The notes below the pieces were generated by a model, which did not search any database, was not told the origin of the DNA, and saw only the letters and a program-made list of their open reading frames with translations. Below are positions 17,763 to 26,850 of a stretch of DNA of 64,000 nucleotides, piece by piece (positions within the stretch are counted from its first letter, which is position 1; each line of letters starts with the position of its first letter). Position numbers and translations under genes: made by a program. This stretch comes from an uncultured Bryobacterales bacterium (GTDB lineage: Bacteria > Acidobacteriota > Terriglobia > Bryobacterales > UBA6623): positions 248,001 through 312,000 of the forward strand of contig OX638379.1 in the NCBI GenBank assembly GCA_951813605.1, written 5' to 3'.

Positions 17763-19400
17763 TTAAGGTGGGTCCGGGTTGCGCCCGTTCGACGTCGGGG
17801 CCTGTGATTCGGATTGCAGTGAGCGCTTCGCTTGCCTTGCGTAGATGCTGTCGGGCACCCGCTCCAGGTATCGCTCCCACGCCTGCGCAGCAAGCGCGCG
17901 GTTGCCTGCCGTCGCGTAGATCGTGGCCAAGACACGGTAGCTCGACTCTAAGAAAGGATCGACATTGATCGCCCGTTCGAGCGCGGCGATGGCTCCATCG
18001 ACATTGCCGCGAGCGTGGAGGCCGTCAGCCAGGCTCTGCAACCAAAGCGGGTTGTCCGGCTCGACCCTTACAACGTGCTCGAAGAGCTCAACCGCGAGCC
18101 CGGAATTCCCACGCCCTAGGAATAACCGGCCCAAGGCGTGAGGAATGGCCACATCGTCCTCCGGGAATTCCCTCATCGCCGGAACCAGGTTGCGAAGAGA
18201 CTCGTTCGCTTGCAGCGGAGATTGGCCGCGTTCCGCCAAGCGTGCGTAAGCCAGCCCGAGGTTCCGCCGAGCCAGGGCACCCCGGGGTTCGCGCCACGCC
18301 CGCAGCTTCCATGGCTCTTCCGCAGTTGCGGGCTGTTCCGTGCGGGCGATCCGATGATCGGTGAAGGCGCTATGGCCGCTGTCGTAGGCCCGCCGGGAGG
18401 GCATGTGGCAACCCACGCAGTCCTCTGCCGGATTCGGATGTTCCGCCAGGGCATCGGAAGCGTGGCATCCCTGGCACTTCTGGCGGTAATAGCCGGCCGC
18501 ATCGCTCGGGCTCTCGTGGGGATCGTGACAGGTTCCGCACCAAAATGCGTCTCCGCTGGCCTGAGCACAACGGCTCGCCGCGAGTTGCTCAACATGGCTG
18601 ACTACCTTGAACGCAGGTGCACTAGCCACCCCACCGGACTCCTCGTAGAGGTAGACCGAAAACACGTCTTCGAGTTCCATTCCGGGCTCGAAGTCCCCGA
18701 ACGATCGATTGGGATTCAGCACACGGGCCTCGCCGCTCAGGTGGCATTGCTCGCACACACTGTCCCTCGCACGGGCGGAGAGCTCCGACGGGCTTAGTAT
18801 CGTATCGGCGGAGGGGTTGGCAAGATGCTCCCGGACCCTTCCGTGGCAGCGCTCGCACGAGATCGCTTCTGCTTCGAATGGCGGATCGCTGTACTGGTTC
18901 AGCGTGTTGCGAATCGGTTTTGGCCGACCCGCATGGCACCACAGACACTCCGCTGTCACCGGTCTTTCGAATTCGGGGTGAGGATTTTCTTCATACCCTG
19001 GTGCGACGTCCCACAGGCCTCGTCTTGCGTAATAGGAAATTGGAGACTGAAACAGGTGCCTGCCTCGCGAAATCAAGTACCCGAAGGCGTGGTTGCCCGA
19101 TCCAATAACGAACTCGACGCGTTGGTCCGCGCTCCAACCGTCCCGCTCCACTCGCTGGAGCATCCCCTCGTCGGTGGAAGCAACGGTGAATCGAGATCCG
19201 GAGAACTCGTGGGGGAACGTAGCGTCCGGCTGGTCGTACGAGCGGCTCAACGAGCGCCCCATGCCTGTCCTGAAGTATTCCTCGACCTGCTTCGGGTGAC
19301 AGGAGGCACAGGGTGAATCGGCCGCGTACCCAGAAACGCACACCAAGACCGTGATGCCAGCCATTGCGAGGTAGCGAACTAGTCCCCGGCCCCTCGTCAT
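17763..19400 (-). CDS. Multiheme cytochrome c fused to C-terminal TPR repeats
   Basis: The 545-residue product starts at ATG 19400, followed by a signal peptide ('YLAMAGITVLVCVSGYAA'). Seven CXXCH motifs follow: CASCH, CLWCH, CERCH, CEQCH, CGTCH, CQGCH and CVGCH. The N-terminal 380 or so residues therefore form a heptaheme cytochrome of the c554/doubled-CXXCH kind. The C-terminal 160 residues are TPRs ('AVELFEHVVRVEPDNPLWLQSLAD', 'AIAALERAINVDPFLESSYRVLA'). In the 8-14 kb operon the cytochrome and TPR are separate neighbouring genes. Here they are one polypeptide, which supports a working link between the two. Likely periplasmic or surface electron carrier; partner unknown. The open frame to 19736 has no signal and was not used. 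Confidence 0.88.
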   Translation of the reverse strand: MTRGRGLVRYLAMAGITVLVCVSGYAADSPCASCHPKQVEEYFRTGMGRSLSRSYDQPDATFPHEFSGSRFTVASTDEGMLQRVERDGWSADQRVEFVIGSGNHAFGYLISRGRHLFQSPISYYARRGLWDVAPGYEENPHPEFERPVTAECLWCHAGRPKPIRNTLNQYSDPPFEAEAISCERCHGRVREHLANPSADTILSPSELSARARDSVCEQCHLSGEARVLNPNRSFGDFEPGMELEDVFSVYLYEESGGVASAPAFKVVSHVEQLAASRCAQASGDAFWCGTCHDPHESPSDAAGYYRQKCQGCHASDALAEHPNPAEDCVGCHMPSRRAYDSGHSAFTDHRIARTEQPATAEEPWKLRAWREPRGALARRNLGLAYARLAERGQSPLQANESLRNLVPAMREFPEDDVAIPHALGRLFLGRGNSGLAVELFEHVVRVEPDNPLWLQSLADGLHARGNVDGAIAALERAINVDPFLESSYRVLATIYATAGNRALAAQAWERYLERVPDSIYARQAKRSLQSESQAPTSNGRNPDPP

Positions 19401-19889
19401 TTTGGGAAATCCTCGCCGCCGCGCTCGCCGGCTTCGAGATGGAAGGCTGGACACGGCGCAGTGCGTCACTGGCGCGATTGCGCCAGAGTCTCGGGGTCCT
19501 ATAGCCCGACCCGAAATGCCCTCGGCATGCTTGTCCCAATGGCGGGGCTTCACGTAACTCACGGCGTCCGGTTCGATTCGCGTACGCAGCAGACGAGGGT
19601 TGCCTGCAACGGGCAGACCGCGGCCCGCGAAGAGGCGCGTCCAGAAGGGCATCCAGGACGACGAGAGCGGCTGCTGCGCTGAACTCGCGGCGTGATTCGT
19701 CCTCGTCCCTCGATTGCCGGGCAAACTCGCGCTCATGAGCGTCTCCTCGGGGCGATTATAGGCTCTCGAGGCAGGTCGTTGGCACCAACACCCCGGCCAT
19801 GATCAGCGGTCCGCGAGAGATCCCGCAGTCAAGGCTGGCTTCGCGCACGCGCGAGTCCTTGCTCATCAAGTCGCTGGGTACCCGGAATT
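19401..19889. other. Non-coding stretch upstream of the cytochrome-TPR gene
   Basis: It is about 490 bp long. The cytochrome frame stays open to 19736 but without coding character. The part below 19760 may include the tail of the TPR ghost that follows. No RNA gene or repeat was recognised. Confidence 0.4.
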
Positions 19890-20285
19890 GCGATTGGGGA
19901 ATGTCCAGCACCCGGGGCAGGAAGCGACTTGCGGCCCCCATCGTTCTCGGAGCGATTGTATTGCCAGCCTCTCAAGCAGCCTGCACTGCCTGCGAACTTC
20001 GTCCTCTCGACCGAGTTCCATCAGCAGGCGATTCGCCTGCTACCAGGCATGCGCATGGTTGGGCTCCGTCTATACAGACTCCTGCGACTGTTCCGTCGGA
20101 CCCTCAAGACGCGTTGCCCCGCCGTACAAAACACCCGGTTTCGGTCTGGCCTGCACCGAGGCCGGACTGCCTTCCAACGTTCGCTCTACGAACGGCACTG
20201 CTTGGGAGGCGTCCCCTGAAGCAGTCGCCAGAGCAGCCAGAGCATCTAGGTTGTATCGGGCCCCTCGGAGCGCACCCTGCCTTGC
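19890..20285 (-). pseudogene. Ghost of a TPR-repeat gene
   Basis: On the minus strand two stretches read as TPR sequence in different frames. The first is 'GARYNLDALAALATASGDASQAV' with 'FVERTLEGSPASVQARPKPGVLYGGATRLEG' (about 20285-20110). The second is 'EPNHAHAW' with 'QANRLLMELGREDEVRRQCRLLERLA' (about 20065-19960). A TAG interrupts the second at 20040-20042 where a residue such as Tyr is expected, and a frameshift separates the stretches. The region abuts the IS1595-type remnant, so the gene may have been broken by that insertion (inference). It is not expected to give a functional product. Confidence 0.6.
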
Positions 20286-20439
20286 AATTTAAGGTTGACT
20301 GCCTTCCGTCAATCGTCTTTGGCCTTCTCGAAACGTGTGAGTCCGTCCGGTGTCTGTCGGAGATTCACAGTCAGCGCGTCGAGCCCGATCCCCGGTCAAA
20401 GCGACTCCAAGGCCAGTTTGCGTTTGGACCGCTCGAAGT

Positions 20440-20743
20440 GATCCAGTCCTACCTAACTGTGCTCAGGCGAGTCGTGGATCGCCTCGATTCGCTGGCCGGA
20501 CGGAGCGGTCTGCCCGCATTGCGAGTCCACGAACGTCCAGTGGGGAGCGAAGCATCCGAACATGAGCTATCGCTGCCGCAAGTTCTTCTCGGTGCGCACC
20601 GGCACCGTCATGCAGAACTCGAACCTGGGCGCTCAGAAGTGGGTGATCGCAGCCTGCTGAGGATGGTCGGCAAGCGATCGCGGTACAAGGACCTGAAGAA
20701 GGCTAACGGTCTGGACTCAGGCGCTCGGGAAATGGCGGCATGA
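20440..20743 (+). pseudogene. IS1595-family transposase, internally deleted
   Basis: The frame read from about 20470 gives 'IRWPDGAVCPHCESTNVQW', then 'MSYRCRKFFSVRTGTVMQNS' and 'NLGAQKWVIAAC', ending at a TGA near 20660. This is the N-terminal zinc ribbon and start of the transposase of the ISXO2/IS1595 type. Directly after it, in another frame, come 'RMVGKRSRYKDLKKANGL' and the end of the protein. The whole DDE catalytic core, several hundred bases, is missing. It is therefore an internal deletion derivative and cannot be active. Confidence 0.72.
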
Positions 20744-20788
20744 GCCTGAACGCCCAGCAAGCGATTGACTACAATGGGCGGGACTCGA

Positions 20789-21040
20789 ATGAAGATAGAC
20801 AAGGAGATAGCCAGCAAGCCACCCGAGACGGCGAGTGCCAAGACAAATCACAAGCGCGGGCGTTCGGTCCAGTACGCCCTGCCCGATCCAATCCCCGACA
20901 CCCCCGAGAACATCATGCGGGCACTGCTGTCCGCACCGCCAAGGCGCGAGAACGACTGGGACTATATCAGGCGAACCGGACGGAAAACCAAGCGCCCGCA
21001 GTTAATTGCAAATGAAATGTTAAACGGTTCCCTTGGTTAG
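20789..21040 (+). CDS. Small IS1595-associated companion protein
   Basis: A frame of about 83 codons starting at ATG 20789 with 'PENIMRALLSAPPRRENDWDYIRR' in its C-terminal half. Small frames of this kind ('PENI..A.L..PP....W.Y') commonly accompany ISXO2-like transposases; their role is not established. Its 3' half is repeated at 33753-33880 without the start. It lies 46 bp after the transposase remnant. Whether it is still expressed is doubtful. Confidence 0.5.
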   Translation: MKIDKEIASKPPETASAKTNHKRGRSVQYALPDPIPDTPENIMRALLSAPPRRENDWDYIRRTGRKTKRPQLIANEMLNGSLG

Positions 21041-21057
21041 GATTGTATATAGGCCCC
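20900..21057 (+). repeat. IS1595-type right-end repeat, copy A
   Basis: It is 158 bp long, starting ACCCCCGAGAACATCATG and ending at GGCCCC. It matches copy B (33753-33909) with five substitutions and one single-base indel, as counted by eye, about 96% identity. Both copies are in the same orientation. Confidence 0.9.
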
Positions 21058-21322
21058 ATTGAAAAGGGAGAAGCGCGGGAAACGCCTGTTGACTCCCGAA
21101 GTTGCTCATCTCTAAGCTTTCGAGGAATCAAGCCTCCTGGCTCCGCTGATTGCTTCCGGCTTTGTACCTGCGCCGGGCAGAAGTGCCAGTCGCCAGCCAG
21201 GCTCGATTCGAAGGGAGACGCGAACGGTCCGGCCCTGCTGCGAAAGCATTGGATGGATACCGCTCCATCATGCGTGGCGAGACCGGACTTCGAACCGCCA
21301 CAGCTCTCCACAGGAGAAACCT

Positions 21323-22535
21323 ATGAATTCGATACCCGCAATTGCAGCCACCTACTTGACGATCGCCACGCTCGCCTCGTGCGCCGGCGGCGAACAAGGA
21401 GTTTAGCCGGCCGAGGAGAGCCCATCGGTTCGCACGCTTGCGGCCGACGAATACATACGACAAATTCCATGGCGCGTGGCTCGGGGCCACGGTCGCGGGC
21501 GCGTTGGGGATGAGCGTGCAAGGGATGCACAAGGACGACCTCAAGCCCTACCTCACCGACCTCGGGCGATGGCCGCTGACGGACTACATCAAGACCGTTC
21601 CGCCGAGCCGGGATCCGCAGCGCAAGCAGTGGTTCACCGCGGATATCTGGGGCCCGACCGGTTTCGGCCCGGACGACGACACGCTTTTTCAGGTGGCGAA
21701 TCTCCTGCTGCTCGAGGAGAAGGGCCCGGAAATTACGAGCTAGGACATTGCTGGCAAATGGCTCGCGTCGTTCTCTGTCTTCGAGGCTCAGAACTGCGGG
21801 CGCGCGGTGAGAGTCGCGGAAGAGCGGATGAAGCAGGGGATCAAGCCTCCCGAGCCCGGCCAGCATGAAATGGGCGAGTTCATGGGAGGCCAGATGAAAG
21901 GGGAGTTCTGGGGCTACGTCCTGCCAGGGAACCCCCGGGCAGCCGCGGAGTACGGGCGCATTGACGCCGAGGTTGCATTCCACACCGACGGCATCTACGG
22001 CGAGATGTTCATGGCGGCGCTGACCGCCGAATCATTCTTCGAGTCCGACCCGGTGAAGCTGCTGGAGCCAGGACTGGCTGTGATCCCGGAAGACTGCGAC
22101 TACGCCCGCTGCATTCGAGATGTCATGCAGTGGCACCAGCAGTGGCCTGACGACTGGGAAAAGGCGCATGAGCAGATCGACGCCAAGTGGGCGCCAGAGG
22201 GCGCCAAGAACCGTCGCGTCTTTCCGAACAACGCGGTCAATGCTCTGGCCCTGCTCTATGGAGAAGGCAACTTCGAGAAAACCATCGCGATCGCTGTCAT
22301 GGCGGGATGGGACACGGACACGAATGCGGGCGACGTCGGGCCGGTCATGGGTATCATCCTCGGCCCGCAAGCGATTGCCGAGAAGTGGACTAAGCCCATC
22401 GCGAACACATTCCGCTGTGACGTCAAGGGTGCCGAAGAGTGGACGATCGACGAGCTGGCTCGACGCACGACGGCGACCGGAAAAATGATGACGGCCGCAC
22501 GGTCCTCAGGCATTGTTGAGATCGTGAGCCAGTAG
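21323..22535 (+). pseudogene. ADP-ribosylglycohydrolase-like lipoprotein gene, broken by two TAG codons and a frameshift
   Basis: ATG 21323 follows a good AGGAG site and begins a lipoprotein signal with lipobox LASC (Cys20). A TAG at 21404 and a frameshift near 21455 separate it from the body ('YDKFHGAWLGATVAGALGMS', then 'DDDTLFQVANLLLLEE'), which matches the ADP-ribosylglycohydrolase family. A second in-frame TAG at 21741 splits the body. The same frame continues with 'DIAGKWLASFSVFEAQNCGRAV' and runs to 22535, including 'FPNNAVNALALLYGEGNFEKT' and the metal-site motif 'AGWDTDTNAGDVG'. If intact it would cleave ADP-ribosyl or related N-glycosidic bonds outside the cytoplasm. The catalytic residues survive, so decay is probably recent (inference). 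A truncated product from 21807 onwards would lack the N-terminal metal ligands. Confidence 0.8.
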
Positions 22536-22598
22536 AGGTTCGCCCAAAAAACCAGCTCGCTGTCTTAGGCTCAGCCGGCCAGTGCGGCGCGAGCCGGC

Positions 22599-23925
22599 GT
22601 GATCACCAATGCCGTGCTCTTCCACATCGCTTCCGGCGACCCTGTCGTCCGCACTCCCGTCTTCGACCGAATCGCCGCCGAGGGCGTGCGGTTCTCCCAC
22701 GCCTTCTGCAGCTCGCCCTCGTGCACGCCCTCGCGCGGCGCGCTCCTGACCGGCCAGGCCTGCTACAGGCTCGAGGAAGGGGTCAACGTCGGGAGCTCGC
22801 TGCCGGCCAAGTTTGCAACCTACCCCGACCTGCTCGAAGCGGCCGTATACCATATTGGCTACACCCGCAAGGGGTGGGGGCCGCCGGGAAGCCTCGAAGC
22901 GGGCAGCCGCTCCCGCAGGCCCCAGGTAGGACGACTTCCGCTCTTTCCACGAGGCCAGACCCGACGGGGCTCCGTTCTGCTTCTGGTTCGGCAGCACCGA
23001 TCCCCATCGGGCCTACGAGAAGGGCTCCGGTCTGGCCAGCGGCCTTCGCCTCGACGACGCTCCCGTCCCGGAATTCCTTCCCGACGATCCGGAGGTCCGC
23101 AGCAACATCCTTGTCTACCACTACGAGATCGAGCGCTTCGACCGCGAACTCGGCGAAATCCTTTCCTTCCTTGAAGAACGCGAGCAGCTGGCAAACACCG
23201 TGGTCATCGTCACCAGTGACAACGGAATGCCGTTCCCCCGTGCCAAGGCCGATCTATACGACTACGGCTCCCGTGTTCCGCTGGCCGTCCGCCGGCCCGA
23301 ACGGATTCCTGCCGGACGCGTCGCTAGCGACTTCGCCAGCTTGGTCGAAGTGGCTCCGACGATCCTCGAGGCTGCCGGGCTCGAGGCCCTCCCTGAAATG
23401 ACGGGCCGAAGCCTGCTTGACCTGCTCGCATCGAGGAGGCAGGGCCGCGTTGATGCGGCCCGGGACCACGTGATTCTGGCACGCGAGCGCCACACTCCTT
23501 GGCGAGAGGGTCGGGTCGGATACCCGATACGCGCCCTTCGATCGGACCGGCATCTCTACATCCGCAACCTCGAGCCGGACCGATGGCCGGCAGGAGATCC
23601 GCCGATCCTGGGAGAAGTGGATCCATCTCCCACCAAGGACTTCATGCGGGCCCGCGAGGACACACTAGGGATTGAACACTACTACGAGTCGGCATTCTCG
23701 AAGCGGCCGGGCGAGGAACTCTACGACCTCGACCTCGACCTCGACCCGGGCGAAATGACCAACGTCGCTACCCAGGATTGCTACGCCAAGATCAAGGACT
23801 CTCTCGCCGCCCGGTTGGATCAGCGCTTGCTAGCGACCGCTGATCCTCGGGCTCTCGGCCAGCCGCCTGCATGGGAATCGAATCCGCACTACGGAAGACT
23901 CACACTAGAACAGCAGCGCCGATGA
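22599..23925 (+). pseudogene. Sulfatase gene, N-terminus deleted and frameshifted
   Basis: The frame from about 22599 gives the sulfatase start region 'VVRTPVFDRIAAEGVRFSHAF' and the formylglycine site C-T-P-S-R ('SSPSCTPSRGALLTGQ'). A +1 shift near 22926 moves the rest to another frame ('DDFRSFHEARPDG', 'FWFGSTDPHRAYE', 'VVIVTSDNGMPFPRAKADLYDYG', 'LYDLDLDLDPGEM') up to the TGA at 23925. The order matches heparan-N-sulfatase-like sulfatases. The N-terminal 'ADD' metal ligands and the signal peptide are missing. It is the first of three broken sulfatases in this block and is followed by an intact esterase-like gene. Confidence 0.8.
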
Positions 23926-23978
23926 CGGACCCACCTCTCCAAGGGTATATTGGGCCTTGGCCTGAACAGGAGGAAACC

Positions 23979-24791
23979 GTGAACGCACCGGAAATGCACA
24001 GATCCCGATGGACCGCCTTGGCTGTACTGCTCTTGGCAGTCCACGGGCTAGCTGGCGCCCAGGCTGCTGAGACGGAGGAATCCGAAGACTGGGTCCGTCT
24101 TTACGAGCCTCGCACGGACCGCGAAGTTCCGTACCGTCTCATGAGGCCTCTCGGCTTCGATGCAGGCAACCGCTACCCAGTCATTGTTTCGTTGCACGGC
24201 GGGGGCGGCAGAGGAGCGGACAACCGCAAGCAGCTCCGCGTCTGGACCAGGCTTCTTGCAGACGAAGCGAGGCGCAGAGAGTTTCCGAGCTATGTGCTCG
24301 CCCCCCAGTCACCACGCCTATGGGATGCCGAGCACCTCAAGACGATCAAGGAGATCGTCGCGGAATTGCCGTCCGCTGACATGGACAGGATCTACCTGCT
24401 CGGGCATTCCATGGGGGGACACGGGACGTTTATCCTCCTTCAACTCGATCCCGGCTACTTCGCAGCCGCGGCGCCTTCCGCGGGGACCGGCCTGCCGCAA
24501 ACCGAGGAGTTCATCAATCCATCCCTGATCAAGGACATACCCATTTGGGCCTTTCACGGGGACGCAGACACGGTCTGCCCGTACGAGCGCGAGCAGAAGC
24601 TCTTCGCCCAGATGGAGCGGCTGGGAGGGAACATGAAGCTCACGACCTGGGCCGGAGATGGGCACGGAGTTGCCGCCAAGATGATTGCCGGCGGTGACAA
24701 CGGCAGCACCCGCTGCAGCAGCGACCGCTGCGACCCGGAGCCCGCGATGCTGAAGTGGCTGTTCGCCCAGTCGCTCCGAGGCAGGCGCTGA
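23979..24791 (+). CDS. Secreted alpha/beta-hydrolase, PHB-depolymerase/esterase-like
   Basis: The product is 270 residues, started by GTG 23979 with AGGAGG five bases upstream; ATG starts further upstream would run back into the sulfatase ghost. The signal peptide (about 11-29) ends near 'GAQAAE'. The fold signature is complete: oxyanion strand 'SLHGGGGRG', nucleophile Ser144 in GHSMGG, acid Asp197 in 'HGDADTVCP' and His229 in 'GDGHG'. These proteins hydrolyse ester bonds in polymers or side groups, for example acetyl or feruloyl esters on glycans. Lying among sulfatase genes, a carbohydrate esterase role is plausible but not shown. It is the only undamaged enzyme gene of the block. Confidence 0.85.
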   Translation: MNAPEMHRSRWTALAVLLLAVHGLAGAQAAETEESEDWVRLYEPRTDREVPYRLMRPLGFDAGNRYPVIVSLHGGGGRGADNRKQLRVWTRLLADEARRREFPSYVLAPQSPRLWDAEHLKTIKEIVAELPSADMDRIYLLGHSMGGHGTFILLQLDPGYFAAAAPSAGTGLPQTEEFINPSLIKDIPIWAFHGDADTVCPYEREQKLFAQMERLGGNMKLTTWAGDGHGVAAKMIAGGDNGSTRCSSDRCDPEPAMLKWLFAQSLRGRR

Positions 24792-25045
24792 AAGCCTCGA
24801 TCCACCGGTTGCTGTAACCGGCCCTGACGGGTACGGGCGCCGGCCTCCTTGGCGCTAGCGGTAGTTTACTGAAACTTCACGGCCCGGTGACTCACCGCAC
24901 CGCTAAGTTGTTGTTTTCCATATAGTTAGCATCTTGGGCTCACCTCATTTTTGTATTACCCTACAAATCGGGGACTCTGGATTTCGTTATTCTTCTCAAT
25001 CTGCGGTCTCTCATCCAGCCTTCCCCTATGTTAGTATTTCCCTAT
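24792..25045. other. Intergenic segment including the left part of the IS1634-type element
   Basis: A small hairpin (CCGGTT / AACCGG, 24805-24821) lies 14 bp after the esterase stop but lacks a T-run. From 24855 onward the sequence belongs to the insertion element, whose leader is AT-richer than its transposase gene. Confidence 0.4.
24855..24873 (+). repeat. Left terminal inverted repeat of the IS1634-type element
   Basis: CTAGCGGTAGTTTACTGAA; perfect inverted match to 26826-26844. Confidence 0.9.
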
Positions 25046-26764
25046 ATGGCCTCCCTCATCCGCAAAAAGAAACGCAACAAGTTCTACTACTACCTGGCCC
25101 ACTCCGCTCGCGTCCACGGCAAGCCCCGCATTGTCCGCCAGATCTACCTCGGCACCGCCGAGCGCGTCGCCGCCCTCGTCAAGGCCAACTCCACTCCCCA
25201 GCCCCTCGACGCCTCCGTCCTCGACTTCGGCCTCCCCGCCGCCCTCTGGCAGGCCGCCCGCCGCTCCGGCGCCTTCGACGCCCTGCTCTCCGTCTGGCCC
25301 CGCCCCCGCAAGGGCCCCTCCACGTCCCACTACCTCCTGCTGGCCGCCATCCACCGCATCTGCTCCCCCGGTCCCAAGACGCGCGTCTCCGACTGGTACC
25401 GCCGCACCGCCCTGCCCCGCCTGTGGGGCTTCCCCGCTGCCGGCTTCTCTTCCCAAGCCTTCTGGGACTGCTTCGACCGCATCGACATTGACCCCGACCT
25501 CCGCGTCCCCCGCGAAGACGAGCTCGAGCAGGCCCAGGCCGCCCTGCTCGACGCGTTCTGCGCCCAGGGCCTGGCCGGCCCGCGCGTGCTGGCCTACGAC
25601 ACCACCAACTTCCACACCTGGACGGCCTCCACCAACCGCCGCAGCCACCTCGCCCGGCGCGGCCGCAACAAGCAGAGACGCCACGACCTGCGCCAGGTCG
25701 GGCTCAGCTACGCCCTCGACGGCCAGCACGGCCTCAGCCTGTGCCACCATGTCTACCCCGGCAATGTCGCCGACAGCGACGAGCTGCCCTGCGCCCTGCA
25801 GCGCGTCGCGCGCCTGCTCGATCACGCCGGCATCGCCCGCGACTCCGTCACGCTGGTCACGGACAAGGGCGCGACCGCCTTCGCCAACACCCAGGAGCTG
25901 GCGGCCCACGGGCTGGGCTGGATCACGGCCCTGCCGTGGAACCAGGCGCCGCCGACGCTGCGCAGCCGACCCGTGGCGCAACTGCAGGCGGTGGGCCCGG
26001 AGCATCCCGGCGTGCGCGCCGCGGCGGCGCGGGCCGAGGTGCATGGCGGCGAGCGCCTGTGCGTGGTGGCGCACTCGTCGTCCTTCGCCGCCGAGCAGTT
26101 GCACAGCGCGGGCGCCTCGCTGGCGCGGGCCACGCAGGCGCTGCGGCGCATCGCGCGCGAGCTGGCACGGCCCAGGCGGCCATACCAGGAGCAGGCGCTG
26201 CGCCGCCGCCTCGACGGCTGGCTGGAGCCGAACTTCGTCTCGCGGTCGCTGAGCTACGAGCTGCAGGCCGCCGGGGAGGGATGGCGGCTGAACTACGCCG
26301 TGGACAGCAACGCGCTGGGGGAGCTGCTGACCGGGCGCTTCGGGCGCACCACGCTGGTGACCAACCGCCTGGACTGGACGGCGGGGCAGGTGGTGGCGGC
26401 CTATGCCGGGCAGCAGCTCGCCGAGCAAGTGTTCCGCGGGCTGAAGGCCGGCGACTGGGTGGGCTGGGGCCCGATGTTCCACTGGACCGACAGCAAGATC
26501 CGGGTCCACGCGTTCTACTGCCTGCTGGGCGTGTCGCTGCTGCAGTACCTGCGCCGGCAAGCCGAGACGGTCTGGCCGGGCCTGTCGATCGAGGAGCTGA
26601 AGAGGGAGCTGGGGCAGATGCAGCAGATCGACCTGCTGTACCCGCGCCAGGGGGCCAAGGGTCCGCCGCGCGCGCTGACCGTGATGACCAAGCGGACCTT
26701 GGTGCAGAAGAGCCTGTCGGACGCCCTGGGGCTGGAGGAACTGCTCCCCGGCACCGGTGGGTAA
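25046..26764 (+). CDS. IS1634-family transposase
   Basis: A protein of 572 residues from ATG 25046 ('MASLIRKKK'), a start typical for the family; an ATG six codons earlier is possible. The N-terminal 'RKKKRNKFYYYL..S.RV.GKPRIV.QIYLGTAERV' pattern is diagnostic of IS1634-type enzymes. Catalytic acidic residues can be placed at Asp185 ('LAYDTTNFH'), Asp273 ('LVTDKGA') and Glu460 ('QQLAEQVFRGLK'). The frame is undamaged, so the element may be active. Codon use is extremely C/G-ending, unlike the neighbouring genes. That bias also leaves very long open frames on the opposite strand, which are not real genes. Confidence 0.93.
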   Translation: MASLIRKKKRNKFYYYLAHSARVHGKPRIVRQIYLGTAERVAALVKANSTPQPLDASVLDFGLPAALWQAARRSGAFDALLSVWPRPRKGPSTSHYLLLAAIHRICSPGPKTRVSDWYRRTALPRLWGFPAAGFSSQAFWDCFDRIDIDPDLRVPREDELEQAQAALLDAFCAQGLAGPRVLAYDTTNFHTWTASTNRRSHLARRGRNKQRRHDLRQVGLSYALDGQHGLSLCHHVYPGNVADSDELPCALQRVARLLDHAGIARDSVTLVTDKGATAFANTQELAAHGLGWITALPWNQAPPTLRSRPVAQLQAVGPEHPGVRAAAARAEVHGGERLCVVAHSSSFAAEQLHSAGASLARATQALRRIARELARPRRPYQEQALRRRLDGWLEPNFVSRSLSYELQAAGEGWRLNYAVDSNALGELLTGRFGRTTLVTNRLDWTAGQVVAAYAGQQLAEQVFRGLKAGDWVGWGPMFHWTDSKIRVHAFYCLLGVSLLQYLRRQAETVWPGLSIEELKRELGQMQQIDLLYPRQGAKGPPRALTVMTKRTLVQKSLSDALGLEELLPGTGG

Positions 26765-26825
26765 TACGCGGCGGCACCCGCTAACCGCCGCGAAATCAAT
26801 GCCTTCGAAGTGTGTCCCCAAAAAA

Positions 26826-26844
26826 TTCAGTAAACTACCGCTAG
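26826..26844 (-). repeat. Right terminal inverted repeat of the IS1634-type element
   Basis: TTCAGTAAACTACCGCTAG, the exact complement of the left repeat at 24855-24873. Confidence 0.9.
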
Positions 26845-26850
26845 GCGAGG

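Larger units (their letters stand above)
20440..21057 (+). mobile_element. IS1595-family (ISXO2-like) element remnant, right end preserved
   Basis: It consists of a deleted transposase (about 20440-20743), a small companion frame (20789-21040) and an intact-looking right end finishing at ...ATATAGGCCCC (21057). The left terminal repeat could not be found. The last 158 bp recur at 33753-33909 in the same orientation, which fixes the right boundary: similarity stops immediately after GGCCCC in both copies. The element seems immobile on its own. Confidence 0.7.
24855..26844 (+). mobile_element. Complete insertion sequence, IS1634-type (IS4 superfamily)
   Basis: An element of about 1,990 bp with perfect 19-bp terminal inverted repeats (CTAGCGGTAGTTTACTGAA and its complement) around one intact transposase gene. 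GCTAG is found at both outer edges and may be the target duplication; because CTAG is its own complement, the exact boundary between repeat and duplication is ambiguous. The right end lies six bases after the stop codon of a minus-strand sulfatase ghost, so the element did not break that gene. The transposase gene has much higher third-position G+C than its neighbours, pointing to recent arrival. No second copy is in the window. Confidence 0.88.

Noticed and set aside
20246..20265. GTTGTATCGGGCCCC as a possible left end of the IS1595-type element
   Set aside because: It resembles the right end in direct, not inverted, orientation and lies inside readable TPR-ghost sequence.
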